This document shows positions 27,734 through 37,425 of a stretch of 64,000 bases of DNA, one piece after another. Position 1 is the first letter of the stretch. The number at the start of each line of letters is the position of its first letter. Made by a program: the position numbers and the translations under genes. The stretch comes from Borreliella garinii (GTDB taxonomy: Bacteria > Spirochaetota > Spirochaetia > Borreliales > Borreliaceae), in the NCBI RefSeq assembly GCF_001922545.1, contig NZ_CP018744.1, positions 744,001-808,000 of the forward strand. The letters are read 5' to 3'. Under the pieces are notes generated by a model. It was not told the DNA's origin. It did not search any database and saw nothing but the letters and a program-made list of their open reading frames with translations.

Positions 27734-29104
27734 ATGGATGTTAAAACTTTGAAGGGCTTTAAAGATTATTTACCAAAGGATTCTTTGATTCGAATTCATA
27801 TTGTTAGGCAGATATTTAGCGTTCTTAATTCTTATAATTTTGATTTAATAGATACTCCAGTTCTTGAATATTCAGAGTTGCTTTTAAAAAAGAGTGGGGA
27901 CGAATCTGAAAAGCAAATTTATAGGTTTAAAGATCATGGAGGCAGAGATGTTTCCATGCGATTTGATTTAACTGTTCCTTTTGCCAGATTTGTTGCTACA
28001 AATATTTCTGATTTAAAATTTCCTTTCAGACGTTCTCAATTTGGAAAAGTTTTTAGAGGAGAAAATTCTCAAAAAGGCAGATACAGGGAATTTATGCAAT
28101 TCGATTTTGATATAGTTGGAGAGGATAGCTTTAGAGCTGATGCCGAGATTCTTTCTGTTGTTTATTATGGACTTGAAGAGATTTTTTTGAATTTTATAGA
28201 AGGCATTAATAAAAAATTTATTATCCATTATTCTCATCTTGGCATATTAAATTCTTTTTTTGAAAAGTTAGGAATCAAAGAAGAATCTATTTTTATTTTA
28301 AGAAATATTGACAAAATAGATAAAATAGGAATTGATAAGGTTAAAGAGGCTTTGCTTCTTAAGATCGAAAAAGAAGCAGTGGATTCAATCTTAAGTTTAG
28401 TGAGCTTGCAAGGTACTTTTAAAGACAAAATACAAGCCTTAAAAAGCATTTTAGGCGATAACGAGTCTGTTAAAAGAGTAGAAGATGTTTATAGGCATCT
28501 TAGTTTATTAAAAATTCAGGATTCTTTCAACCTAAATCTTAAAATATCGCGTGGGCTTGATTATTATACAGGGATTGTTTTTGAATCTGAGATTTTTGGT
28601 AGTAATATGGGCAGTGTTTGTAGTGGGGGAAGATATGATAATTTAGTTTCTTCATATTCAAGCTCTATTCAAAAGGTATCAGGAGTTGGTGGATCTTTTG
28701 GTGTTGACAGAATAAAGGATATAATTGATCTTGAAAAATTTAGTTATATTAAAATATTTGTCACTAAGGCTAGATCTAAAGTTTTAATTGTAAACCTAGA
28801 TAGTACTTTGCAAAATTATTATTATGAACTTGCTACTAGGTTTAGAAATCATGATTATTCTAAGGTTAAAAATATTTCTTGTGAAGTCTATTTTAAAAAT
28901 AAAAATGGTAAAAATATTAAAGAACAAATAGAATATGCTTTAAACAAAGAGATAAGATTTTTAGTTTTTGTTGGTCAAGAAGAATATAAAGAAAATAAAA
29001 TTAAAGTAAGAGATTTAACAAAAAAAGAGGAGTTGTTGCTTTCTTTTGAAGAGGCAATCAATGTTATCAAATGCAATGAAAAGCTATTGTGCACTCCTTT
29101 TTAA
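27734..29104 (+). CDS. hisS: Histidyl-tRNA synthetase
   Basis: 456-residue class II synthetase. Motif 2 (GKVFRGENSQKGRYREFMQ), the HisA histidine-binding motif SRGLDYYTGIVFE, SGGRYDNL and the motif 3 region (GVGGSFGVDRI) are visible, followed by the C-terminal anticodon-binding domain (about residues 340-450). Charges tRNA-His. GAGGG lies before ATG 27734. Ends in a convergent arrangement with the TPR membrane protein, with a shared inverted repeat. Confidence 0.97.
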   Translation: MDVKTLKGFKDYLPKDSLIRIHIVRQIFSVLNSYNFDLIDTPVLEYSELLLKKSGDESEKQIYRFKDHGGRDVSMRFDLTVPFARFVATNISDLKFPFRRSQFGKVFRGENSQKGRYREFMQFDFDIVGEDSFRADAEILSVVYYGLEEIFLNFIEGINKKFIIHYSHLGILNSFFEKLGIKEESIFILRNIDKIDKIGIDKVKEALLLKIEKEAVDSILSLVSLQGTFKDKIQALKSILGDNESVKRVEDVYRHLSLLKIQDSFNLNLKISRGLDYYTGIVFESEIFGSNMGSVCSGGRYDNLVSSYSSSIQKVSGVGGSFGVDRIKDIIDLEKFSYIKIFVTKARSKVLIVNLDSTLQNYYYELATRFRNHDYSKVKNISCEVYFKNKNGKNIKEQIEYALNKEIRFLVFVGQEEYKENKIKVRDLTKKEELLLSFEEAINVIKCNEKLLCTPF

Positions 29105-29156
29105 TCTTAAACGCGTTGATTGCCTTGAGAAATTTTGGCAAAGATATTAAGATTAA
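29101..29156. terminator. Bidirectional hairpin between hisS and the TPR gene
   Basis: Perfect 10-bp inverted repeat TTAATCTTAA (29101-29110) / TTAAGATTAA (29147-29156), enclosing an inner 5-bp stem TTGCC (29120-29124) / GGCAA (29137-29141). It covers the hisS stop and the end of the opposing gene. The AT-rich arms and following T runs on both strands fit a two-way terminator, although it lacks a GC-rich core. Confidence 0.5.
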
Positions 29157-30280
29157 TTTACATTTTTATCTATTTTCCTAATTGTGATTGCATTTAAGGC
29201 AAGTTTGTTCTTTTTGTATTCTATTTGTCCAAGTATTTCAACATTGTCTTTAAAATCAATATCAATATCAAAGGTTGTTTTTGTTGGAATAATTCCTGAG
29301 AGTACGTTTTTATTGTATCCTACATAAAAGTCAAACTGAATTATATTATCTTTTTTTTCGACGTTATTTACTACTCCTTCCCATTTTACATATACGTTTG
29401 CATAGATTGATGGATCTTTTTTAATATCTTGTAAGTTTAGATATTCATTAAAGCTAATAAAATCTGGCCTTGAGATAAAACTTGCAAGATTTTTGGCTTT
29501 TAGTTTTATGGATTCCGATGCATTTGAATTTAATATTTTATTTATTTCTACTCTTGCGAAATTATCTTTTCCTGTTTTTAAATAAATTTTGATTTTTTCG
29601 AAAGAATTTTTAATTTCATCGCTGGTTAATATTAATATAAATTGACCCTCTTCATTTTTTATTTTTTCCTTGTTATTTATTTTAATGTCATCAATGTAAG
29701 CAGCAATATTGTTTAAATTTTTTTTTATTTCTGCTTTTCGATTTATGGATGTTGTTATTTTTTGTTCATAAAAAATAAAATAGATTGCTAATATTGGAAT
29801 AGATACAATTCCCCCAATGGCAATTGTTATGATTAGCTTTGTTAAATTTTTATCCGGTATTGCTTTAATTATTGGGAATAATTTCTCATATAGGTTGTTG
29901 TTTTTTAAAAAAACAGATCCTTCTACAGGGTTTTTTCTAATAATTTCAAGAGACAGCTCTGATCGATCTACTTCTTGATTTTCTTCTATCATTTTAAGCC
30001 ATATTTGAATAGCTTTTTCTTCTTTGCCTTGGCTTACTAAAAGTATAGCAATAGCTTGTTTTATATTTGATTCGCCAGGGTTTAAAGTGTAAGCTTTTTT
30101 AAGATATGTTTGAGCATTGCCAAGGTTTCCAATACGAAGATAAGACATTCCTAAGACATAGTGATACAAATAGTAGTTTTTGTAGAAAAAAATTTCTTTT
30201 TCTAGGAGCTTTATTGCTTGTGAATATTTTTTTGAATTATAGTAATAAATAGCCTTGTTAATAATTTTATTAGGTTTCAT
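29153..30280 (-). CDS. TPR membrane protein, unknown
   Basis: About 375 residues. N-terminal tetratricopeptide repeats (IINKAIYYYNSKKYSQAIKLL, HYVLGMSYLRIGNLGNAQTYL and KAIQIWLKMI are typical helices), one TM helix near residues 148-170, and a C-terminal extracytoplasmic part of about 200 residues ending in an OB-like beta region (VYVKWEGVVNNV, VEILGQIEYKKNKLAL). The frame also offers GTG 30301; I prefer ATG 30280 because MKPNK is a natural start, but no clean SD marks either. A minus-strand TATAAT at 30322-30317 would serve both. It corresponds to B31 BB0134. Function unknown. Confidence 0.75.
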   Translation of the reverse strand: MKPNKIINKAIYYYNSKKYSQAIKLLEKEIFFYKNYYLYHYVLGMSYLRIGNLGNAQTYLKKAYTLNPGESNIKQAIAILLVSQGKEEKAIQIWLKMIEENQEVDRSELSLEIIRKNPVEGSVFLKNNNLYEKLFPIIKAIPDKNLTKLIITIAIGGIVSIPILAIYFIFYEQKITTSINRKAEIKKNLNNIAAYIDDIKINNKEKIKNEEGQFILILTSDEIKNSFEKIKIYLKTGKDNFARVEINKILNSNASESIKLKAKNLASFISRPDFISFNEYLNLQDIKKDPSIYANVYVKWEGVVNNVEKKDNIIQFDFYVGYNKNVLSGIIPTKTTFDIDIDFKDNVEILGQIEYKKNKLALNAITIRKIDKNVN

Positions 30281-30385
30281 ATAGCTAGAATTTGACCCCA
30301 CAATTTTCTTTTTAATATTATAATATAAGATTTTATTTTAAAAGAATAATAAATAGAATATTGTTATTTTGCCCTAATTTCTTGT

Positions 30386-30413
30386 TTGACTAAAAATTGA
30401 TAAATGATATAAT
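30386..30413 (+). promoter_or_regulatory. Promoter of the TPR-greA-recA group
   Basis: TTGACT (30386-30391), a 16-base spacer and TATAAT (30408-30413) with an upstream TG one base before it (extended -10). One of the best promoter matches in the window; expected transcript start about 43 bases before GTG 30463. Confidence 0.75.
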
Positions 30414-30462
30414 TATATAGAGTTTAACAGGGGATTGTATATATTTTTAAAATGGTGGGGAT

Positions 30463-31407
30463 GTGTCATCAGAAAGAATTGTTGAATTGATTAAAGAGAT
30501 TTATTTAGATTTTAGAAAAGGTAATTTCAAAGAAGCTTTATTAAAGTCTGAAGAAGCCCATTCTCTTGATTTTGACAATGTTGAAATTTTAACAGCTTTG
30601 AAAAGCTCTGTTTATTGGAATGGTCAAGTTGAAAGCCTTGATAGAATAGGGCAAGATTATGAAAAGGCAGAATTTTTAATAAGAGAGTGGAATAATTTTG
30701 CAGGGCGATATTTGAAAAAGATGGGTTGTAGTTTTTTACAAGGTCGTAATTCTATAAAATATTTTGTGTTTCAGACTTGTCTTTACATATATAAAAATAT
30801 ATACAAATTGCATCCAGAAAATTTGGACCTTTTAATAAAAATTGCTAAGTCTTATAAAGGCATGGGAAATTACGAGAGAGCAATTAATGTCTTTTTACAA
30901 ATATTGGGAGATGCTAAGGAAAATTCAGATGTTGTTGCAGAGCTTGCTGATTCTTATGCGCTGGTTGATGAAATTAAAGAGGCTAAAGTCTTATTTAGAG
31001 AGGCTTTTTTTATCAATCCTCAAAAAATAGACATATATTCTCTTGAGTCCGATATGATTTTAAGATTAATAGATCTTATTAAGTCTGACAGAAACATTTC
31101 AGATGATCTCATAAAAGAATGGATTCCTGTTTATGGCTCTCTTAATGGTGTTTTTAATGTTAAAAGAGAATTAAGACCAATAGAGCTTGGGCAGCTAAAG
31201 CAGTCTGTTTATAGTTTGCGCAATGAACTTAAAGAAAAGTCTTATAGATCAATAAATGAGAGCATATTACTTCCAAGGCTTATTAATAAGTATTTTTGGC
31301 TTATTGATCATTATGTAAGTATAAAAGAGGATAGGGCACGTATTGATGAGATTTTGTTATACATAAAAGAAATAGACTTAGGGATTTATCAACAGTATGT
31401 AAATTAG
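30463..31407 (+). CDS. TPR protein upstream of greA
   Basis: 314 residues, soluble, almost wholly helical, with TPR-type helices (ALLKSEEAHSLDFDNVEIL; NLDLLIKIAKSYKGMGNYERAINVFLQIL; VVAELADSYALVDEIKEAKVLFREAF). Starts at GTG 30463 behind GGTGGGG; no better start exists. It is the first gene after a strong promoter and lies 36 bases before greA, whose N-terminus is also TPR-like, so the two products may work together at RNA polymerase; this is inference. Corresponds to B31 BB0133. Confidence 0.75.
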   Translation: MSSERIVELIKEIYLDFRKGNFKEALLKSEEAHSLDFDNVEILTALKSSVYWNGQVESLDRIGQDYEKAEFLIREWNNFAGRYLKKMGCSFLQGRNSIKYFVFQTCLYIYKNIYKLHPENLDLLIKIAKSYKGMGNYERAINVFLQILGDAKENSDVVAELADSYALVDEIKEAKVLFREAFFINPQKIDIYSLESDMILRLIDLIKSDRNISDDLIKEWIPVYGSLNGVFNVKRELRPIELGQLKQSVYSLRNELKEKSYRSINESILLPRLINKYFWLIDHYVSIKEDRARIDEILLYIKEIDLGIYQQYVN

Positions 31408-31443
31408 TTGCTTGATGCTAAAAATCAATATTAGGAGATTTTA

Positions 31444-34146
31444 ATGTCTAATGTTACCATAGAAAAATTAGATAGTATTTTACAAGAAGATAAGTGGACA
31501 AGAACAGTTGTTAATAATTATTCTCTTGCTAAAATAAAAGAATTGGATGATTTGATAGATAATATAATTGATGAGGGGTTAACAGAGGATGTGCTTGATA
31601 TTTGCGGCAGGCATTTAAAGGATGTTAAAAAAAGCATAGCGGGTCTTTATATTTCTGGAATGCTTATATATAGTAGGCGACCTTTAAATGATATGAATTT
31701 ACTTGCTGTTATTGATTTGTTTTCTCAAAACTTAAAATGGGCCCTTGTTGAGCATATATGCAATGAAATGCTTTCTATTTCTGAAAATAAGCATGCGCTT
31801 TATACTCTTGCAAAAATATATTCCCAAAACAATGAAAATGATAAGCTTCCAAGTATTTGGACCAGAATTGTTGAAGCAGATATTGATGATACTGTGTTTG
31901 TAAGGCAACTTGCTACTTATTATGAAACTATTGATTTGCAAAAATCAATTTTTTATTTTAGAAAGGCTATTTATCGTTTTATTGATAAAAAACAAATGTC
32001 AGGAATCAGAGAAGTATGGGCAAAGCTTATTCATTATGTTTCAGATGATTTTGATTCTTTTTTGCTTATTTTACAAAAAATTGAAAAAGATCTTGGATTT
32101 AAAAAGGCTATAGTTCTTTATGAAGATTTGTTTGATCATTATTCTTTGACTGATAATGTTGATGAGACAATAGAAATTCTAAAAGGCATTTTAAAGCTTG
32201 ACAATAAAAATCATAAGGCAAGAGAAAATTTAGTTAAATTTTTAAGAGAAAGATATAAAGATGTAAATAATATTGAGGATTACCTTGCAAAGTCTGATAT
32301 TGAAAACTTAGATAAAAATTTTGTTGATGTATATTCAGATTTTGAAAAATATTTGTTTTTTGCAAAGGGTAACTTTGTTTATCACCAGACTTGGTCTGTT
32401 GGAATAGTAAGGGATGTGAATGATCATGGCATTACAGTTGATTTTGTTTCTAAAAGAGGCCATTTTATTGGTTTTGATATGGCAATGTCAGCTCTTTCTC
32501 CTCTTAGCAGAGAGGACATTAGGGTATTAAAGGCTGTAACACCCAAAGAAGAACTTGCAGATAGAGTAAAAAAAGATATTGAGTGGGCTATAAAAGTTAT
32601 TATAAAAAGTTATAAAGCTATCGATTTAAAGGGAATAAAAAAAGAGTTGGTGCCAAGCTTAATGACTCAAAGTTCATGGAATTCGTGGAGCTTGAAAGCA
32701 AAGCAAATCTTAAAGGACAATCCCCATTTTGTTATGGATTCTGGTAAACTTGATTGTTATATATATAATGAGAGATCTTCCAATTTGAATGAAAAAATGT
32801 ATGATAAATTTAAGATTGAGAAAGATTTTTATAAAAGATACGAGATATTTATAAATTATTGCAATGTTAAGGGAATTGTTAAGGATTTGCATATTGAAGA
32901 AGAGATGCTCAATTATTTTTTAATTTATGTTAACAATTTTACAAAGGTTGATCATCATGTTATAAGTTCTTACGTTATTCTTAAATCTTTAAGTAATTTT
33001 TCTGAAGAATTATCATTAAAAGTTAATATAGAAAAAAATGTTAATTTAGAATCTCTTTTAAAGGAGTATTCAAAAGGAATAGTAGATCTTTTTGATTCAA
33101 TTTTGAATGCAGAAATTAAAAAAGAATTGGTTGTTTTAATCAAAAAAGAACTTAGCAATTGGATTTTGTACTATAAGGAACTCTTCCCCCACTCTGTTAA
33201 TAAGAAATTAGTTGAATCCCTTTACAAAGAAGACCCCAGAGAAGTGGAAAAATTATTTAATTATGTTATAAAAAATTATAAGATTTATAAAGATGCTTAT
33301 ATTTGGATTTTAAAGCACTGTAAAACTTATTCTATTAAACTAAGTTATTCAGATTCAGAGCTTTTAGCTAATTTGATTAAAATTTTAACAGACAGTGTTA
33401 TCAAAATTAATAATAAAAATAATTCTGTTGCAAGTAAAAGAATTTATAAAATGGTAATTAATCTTTTAGTTAAAGATGGATACCTTAAATCAGTCTTAGA
33501 GTGCGTGAGAGACGAAGAGCTTGCAAAGAGGGTTTATATGACTTGTTTTTATGTAAAAGATTTTCCTCCAAAGGATCTTTTAGAGATTAAATCTATAATA
33601 AGGCAATTATTTGATTCAGTTGAGTTTGAAGATGAAAAGATGCAGCTTACAGGTGATAGAATGGAAATTGGATTTTTAACCATATTAAGTTCTTTAAATA
33701 AAAAGCAAAAAGAGCTTAAGCATTTAAAGGAAGTTGAAATTCCAGAAAATTCTAAAGAAATCGGGAAGGCTCGTGAACTTGGCGATTTAAAAGAAAATGC
33801 CGAATATCATTCTGCCAAGGAAAAACAACAGTTTTTGACAAAAAGATTAAACTCCTTGATGTTGGAAATAGAGAATGCAAAAGTTATAGATACTAAAGAT
33901 CTTCAAAGTTCTGTAGTTGGTTTTGGGACTAAGGTTGTCATTTTAAATGAAGTTACAGGTAAAGATGAATCTTATTTAATACTTGGACCTTGGGAATCAA
34001 ATCCCGATGAAGGTATTATTTCATATAAATCACCTTTTGGAGAAAATTTACTTGATTCTAAGGAAGGAGATAGTCTCGATTTTATTATAAATAATACTAA
34101 TTTTAGATATTTTGTGAAGAAAATAGAACCCATAAAATTTAGTTAG
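31444..34146 (+). CDS. greA: GreA fused to a large TPR/tudor-like N-terminal part
   Basis: 900 residues. The last 150 (about 751-900) are a full GreA: coiled-coil with the acidic tip GDLKENAEY (D781, E784), which rescues backtracked RNA polymerase by stimulating transcript cleavage, then the FKBP-like C-terminal domain (VVGFGTKVVILNEVTGKDE). Ordinary GreA is near 158 residues. The extra ~745 residues comprise a helical TPR-like region (1 to about 290), a tudor-like beta segment around 305-370 (WSVGIVRDVNDHGITVDF, then GHFIGFDMAMSALSPL), a short SSWNSWSLKAKQIL element near 411, and a long helical spacer. SD TAGGAG; recA follows after 12 bases. Confidence 0.93.
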   Translation: MSNVTIEKLDSILQEDKWTRTVVNNYSLAKIKELDDLIDNIIDEGLTEDVLDICGRHLKDVKKSIAGLYISGMLIYSRRPLNDMNLLAVIDLFSQNLKWALVEHICNEMLSISENKHALYTLAKIYSQNNENDKLPSIWTRIVEADIDDTVFVRQLATYYETIDLQKSIFYFRKAIYRFIDKKQMSGIREVWAKLIHYVSDDFDSFLLILQKIEKDLGFKKAIVLYEDLFDHYSLTDNVDETIEILKGILKLDNKNHKARENLVKFLRERYKDVNNIEDYLAKSDIENLDKNFVDVYSDFEKYLFFAKGNFVYHQTWSVGIVRDVNDHGITVDFVSKRGHFIGFDMAMSALSPLSREDIRVLKAVTPKEELADRVKKDIEWAIKVIIKSYKAIDLKGIKKELVPSLMTQSSWNSWSLKAKQILKDNPHFVMDSGKLDCYIYNERSSNLNEKMYDKFKIEKDFYKRYEIFINYCNVKGIVKDLHIEEEMLNYFLIYVNNFTKVDHHVISSYVILKSLSNFSEELSLKVNIEKNVNLESLLKEYSKGIVDLFDSILNAEIKKELVVLIKKELSNWILYYKELFPHSVNKKLVESLYKEDPREVEKLFNYVIKNYKIYKDAYIWILKHCKTYSIKLSYSDSELLANLIKILTDSVIKINNKNNSVASKRIYKMVINLLVKDGYLKSVLECVRDEELAKRVYMTCFYVKDFPPKDLLEIKSIIRQLFDSVEFEDEKMQLTGDRMEIGFLTILSSLNKKQKELKHLKEVEIPENSKEIGKARELGDLKENAEYHSAKEKQQFLTKRLNSLMLEIENAKVIDTKDLQSSVVGFGTKVVILNEVTGKDESYLILGPWESNPDEGIISYKSPFGENLLDSKEGDSLDFIINNTNFRYFVKKIEPIKFS

Positions 34147-34158
34147 GAAAATTTAAGA

Positions 34159-35247
34159 ATGTCAAAGTTAAAGGAAAAAAGAGAAAAAATTGTTGTTAGC
34201 ATGGAGAGAGTGAACAAAGAGGAAGCTATTGAGCTTGCAAGAGTTCAAATAGAAAAAACTTTTGGAAAGGGAAGTCTTATTAAGATGGGGGAATCTCCTG
34301 TTGGAAAAGGCATAAAGAGTATATCAAGTGGATCTATTGTATTAGATGAAGCTCTTGGTATTGGTGGATATCCTAGGGGGCGAATAATAGAAATCTTTGG
34401 TCCCGAGTCGTCTGGTAAGACTACTTTGACTCTTCAAGCTATTGCTGAAGTACAAAAAGAAGGAGGCATAGCTGCTTTTATTGATGCTGAACATGCTCTT
34501 GATCCTGTTTATGCAAAAGCTTTGGGAGTCAATGTTTCAGAACTTTGGCTTAGTCAGCCTGATACTGGAGAACAAGCTCTTGAGATTGCCGAACATTTAA
34601 TCAGAAGTGGTGGGATTGATTTGATTGTAGTTGATTCTGTAGCAGCTTTAACCCCTAAATTAGAGATAGATGGAGAAATGGGAGATTCTCAGATTGGTCT
34701 TCAAGCAAGGCTAATGAGCAAGGCCCTTAGAAAGATTACGGGCATACTTTCTAAATCTAATACTTGTATTATGTTTATTAATCAAATAAGAATGAGGATT
34801 GGCATTATGTTTGGCAATCCAGAGACTACTACTGGTGGGAATGCTTTAAAGTTTTATGCATCTCTTAGGCTTGAGGTTCGAAAAATAGAACAAATAACTA
34901 GATCAGGTTCAAGTGATGATGTTATTGGCAATAAGATTAGAGTTAAGATTGTGAAGAATAAGGTTGCTCCACCTTTTCGTAAAGTAGAATTGGTAATTTA
35001 TTTTGGGAAAGGTATTTCTAGAGAAGTTGGCATTTTAGATGCTGCTCTTAAGCATAATTTAATACAAAAAACAGGCTCTTGGTATTCATTAGGAGATAAT
35101 AAGTTGGGACAAGGGAGAGAGAGTGTTATTGAATATTTTAATAAAGAAGTAGAACTTGTAAATGATTTGGACAAAAGGCTTAGAAAAATAATTTTCAATA
35201 ATTTTGATCAAGAGGATGTTAATTTTATTAAACTTAAGGAAGATTAA
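34159..35247 (+). CDS. recA: Recombinase RecA
   Basis: 362 residues. Homologous pairing and strand exchange ATPase. Walker A GPESSGKT at 81-88, Walker B-like [10 protein letters not shown], the L1 and L2 DNA-binding loops ([17 protein letters not shown] and the [19 protein letters not shown] region). The chosen start has AGGA ten bases upstream; a second ATG at 34201 (residue 15) has no SD. Borrelia lacks the SOS regulator LexA, and no LexA-like box is seen here. It sits directly behind greA in the same transcript. Confidence 0.98.
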   Translation: MSKLKEKREKIVVSMERVNKEEAIELARVQIEKTFGKGSLIKMGESPVGKGIKSISSGSIVLDEALGIGGYPRGRIIEIFGPESSGKTTLTLQAIAEVQKEGGIAAFIDAEHALDPVYAKALGVNVSELWLSQPDTGEQALEIAEHLIRSGGIDLIVVDSVAALTPKLEIDGEMGDSQIGLQARLMSKALRKITGILSKSNTCIMFINQIRMRIGIMFGNPETTTGGNALKFYASLRLEVRKIEQITRSGSSDDVIGNKIRVKIVKNKVAPPFRKVELVIYFGKGISREVGILDAALKHNLIQKTGSWYSLGDNKLGQGRESVIEYFNKEVELVNDLDKRLRKIIFNNFDQEDVNFIKLKED

Positions 35248-35270
35248 TGTGGATAGTAGGCAAATTTTAA

Positions 35271-36038
35271 ATGTCAGAATTAAGTAGTTATTCTATCAGC
35301 CTTGATAATTTTACAGGCGGAATAGAACTTTTTTTTGAATATGTTAGTATGAATAGGCATGTTTTAAGAACTTTGAGTTTAAATCAAATAATTGAAGAAT
35401 TTATAGTTGTTTCAAGTGACCTTAATATAAGCATTAGGGGATTGATCGATTTTTTTTATCTTGCTAATAATTTGTTTTATTGGAAAACTCAAATTTTATT
35501 TCCAGTAAAGCTTGAATACAAAGATAAAGCGGAACGCAAGGTTGTGGAAAGGTTAATAGATCATAGCAAGAATAGAGAAAATGAAAAATTACAATTAAAT
35601 CAAATAAAGAATTTTAAATTCTATGACTTAAAAATGATTGAAGATTTTATTTTTGGCAATAGTGGTAATTTTGTTAAAAATATTAATGCTATTTCTAATG
35701 ATAATAATAAAAAGAAAAATTTAAAGAAAAAGTCCAGTGTATTAAAAGAAAAAGTTATTAATAAAAATTTTTTATGTAATAAAAAATTTAAAGTTATTTT
35801 TAATAAATATGAATTAAAAATCTTTGAGAAAAAGATGAAAATTATTTCTATCTTAAATAAAGAGAGCAGTGTAATTTTTGATTCTCTTTTAGATTTTAAT
35901 GCCGATAATTATTCTTTTGAGAGATTTTCTTATTTTTTGGTATCTCTTGAGTGCAAAATGCTTAATATTATAAATTTAGGATATCTGGATAATAAATTAG
36001 TATTGTATCGAGGTTGTAAAATTAATGATTGCAATTAA
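35271..36038 (+). CDS. Divergent ScpA-like condensin kleisin
   Basis: 255 residues. The N-terminal part follows the ScpA pattern: SLDNFTGGIELFFEYV (family form 'FeGPLDLLLhLI'), then a helix and DFFYLANNLFYWKTQILFPVK (family 'eFLvmAAtLl.iKSrmLLP'). The C-terminal 45 residues (SYFLVSLECKMLNIINLGYL) match the winged-helix end that contacts the SMC head. The middle is a lysine/asparagine-rich linker. An rluB-like gene follows, as in many scpA-scpB-rluB loci, but scpB is missing between them. I infer a kleisin subunit for SMC; sequence divergence leaves some doubt. Confidence 0.7.
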   Translation: MSELSSYSISLDNFTGGIELFFEYVSMNRHVLRTLSLNQIIEEFIVVSSDLNISIRGLIDFFYLANNLFYWKTQILFPVKLEYKDKAERKVVERLIDHSKNRENEKLQLNQIKNFKFYDLKMIEDFIFGNSGNFVKNINAISNDNNKKKNLKKKSSVLKEKVINKNFLCNKKFKVIFNKYELKIFEKKMKIISILNKESSVIFDSLLDFNADNYSFERFSYFLVSLECKMLNIINLGYLDNKLVLYRGCKINDCN

Positions 36039-36774
36039 GTCTCCCAGAGTTCATGTGTTTTTAGCCGAAAAGGGAGTGGGGTCAAGAAGATTTTGCGAAG
36101 AACTTATAAGAAAGAAGCTTATAAGAGTTAATGGTTCTATTGCTAAGCTTGGGGATAGGGTATCGCCGGGGGACAGAGTAATTTATAAAAAACAGATTTA
36201 TGTGTTTAAAGACTTTCAAAGTAAGAATAAGATTTATCTAGCCCTTAACAAGCCTAGAAATTATTTATGTTCTAATTTTGATGTTAATGGAAGAAAATTA
36301 GCAATATCTTTGGTTCAGCCTTTATTTAAAGAGCGTATATTTTCAATTGGCAGGCTTGATTTTAAAAGCTCTGGACTTTTATTATTCACAAATGATGGTG
36401 AATTTGCAAATGATATTATTCATCCAAGGCGAAAAGTCGAAAGAGAATATATTATTGAATCGAAAAAAGATATTGATGAAAATTTGCTTATTTCTTTTAA
36501 ATCAGGTATAAAGGTAAAAAAAGAGTTTTTTAAATTAAAATCTTATGAAATTTTAAATAAAAATTCTGCTAGATTGATTTTAGACGAGGGGAAAAATAGG
36601 GAAATAAGAAAAGTGTTTTTAAGCAAAAATATTTTTTTAAAAAAAATTCATAGAATTAGAATTGGCAATATTAATTTGGATAATTTAAAGGAAGGTCAAG
36701 TAAAAATCATTCCTTTAGTTAAGATAAATAAGTTAAAATTCAGGCTGGAGAAGTCAAATGATAATAGCAATTGA
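36025..36774 (+). CDS. 23S rRNA pseudouridine synthase, RsuA/RluB family
   Basis: 249 residues: an N-terminal S4 RNA-binding domain (residues about 9-60; FLAEKGVGSRRFCEELIRKK), then the catalytic domain with SIGRLDFKSSGLLLFTNDG containing the catalytic D112, and the closing EGKNREIRKVF motif. Family members modify 23S or 16S rRNA; the exact uridine cannot be told. It overlaps the scpA-like gene by 14 bases and cmk by 17, so all three are translationally coupled. Confidence 0.92.
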   Translation: MIAIKSPRVHVFLAEKGVGSRRFCEELIRKKLIRVNGSIAKLGDRVSPGDRVIYKKQIYVFKDFQSKNKIYLALNKPRNYLCSNFDVNGRKLAISLVQPLFKERIFSIGRLDFKSSGLLLFTNDGEFANDIIHPRRKVEREYIIESKKDIDENLLISFKSGIKVKKEFFKLKSYEILNKNSARLILDEGKNREIRKVFLSKNIFLKKIHRIRIGNINLDNLKEGQVKIIPLVKINKLKFRLEKSNDNSN

Positions 36775-37423
36775 TGGACCTTCGGCATCAGGAAAAAGTT
36801 CAATTGCAAGAGAGCTTGGTGTAAAACTGGGGTATAAATTTATTAGCTCTGGTTATCTTTATAGGATAATAACTTTAATTGCCCAAAAATCCCTTATGAG
36901 TAGCTGTGATTTTATTAGTGAGGATAGGCTTTTAAATTTGATTCTTGAGAATGATATAAGTTTTAATGATTCCAGCTTTTTTCTTAATGGAGAGAATGTT
37001 GAAAGTCAAATTTTAAACGATAAGATTGATTTTCAAGTTTCTTTTTATTCTTCTTATGTTGGAATAAGAAACATTGTGAATAAAAAATTAAGAGAGGTTG
37101 TTAAATTTAGCAATGATAATTATATAATAGAAGGTAGAGATATTACTACTATTGTTTTTCCAGAATCTGAATTCAAAATATATCTTGATGCTTCTTTTAA
37201 AGTTCGAGCCTTGAGACGATATAAGCAAAGAAATGGGAAAGAGACTCTAGAAGAATTAGAGCGTACTCTTAAAATAAGAGATGATGTTGATAAGAGAAAA
37301 CAATATGGTAAGTTAAAGTTATCAAAAGGGGTTTTTTACCTTGATACAAGCTACAAAGGATTAGACGATGTATGTAATATTATAATAGAAAAGTTTAATT
37401 TGAAAAAAGTAAGAGAGAGGTGA
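36758..37423 (+). CDS. cmk: Cytidylate kinase
   Basis: 221 residues; phosphorylates CMP/dCMP for nucleotide recycling. P-loop GPSASGKSS at residues 7-15, the YIIEGRDITTIVFPES nucleoside-binding region (family 'GRDigtvVfPdA') and the RALRRYKQ lid. It starts at ATG 36758 inside the end of the pseudouridine synthase gene and is followed after 2 bases by rpsA, the conserved cmk-rpsA pairing. Confidence 0.96.
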   Translation: MIIAIDGPSASGKSSIARELGVKLGYKFISSGYLYRIITLIAQKSLMSSCDFISEDRLLNLILENDISFNDSSFFLNGENVESQILNDKIDFQVSFYSSYVGIRNIVNKKLREVVKFSNDNYIIEGRDITTIVFPESEFKIYLDASFKVRALRRYKQRNGKETLEELERTLKIRDDVDKRKQYGKLKLSKGVFYLDTSYKGLDDVCNIIIEKFNLKKVRER

Positions 37424-37425
37424 GA

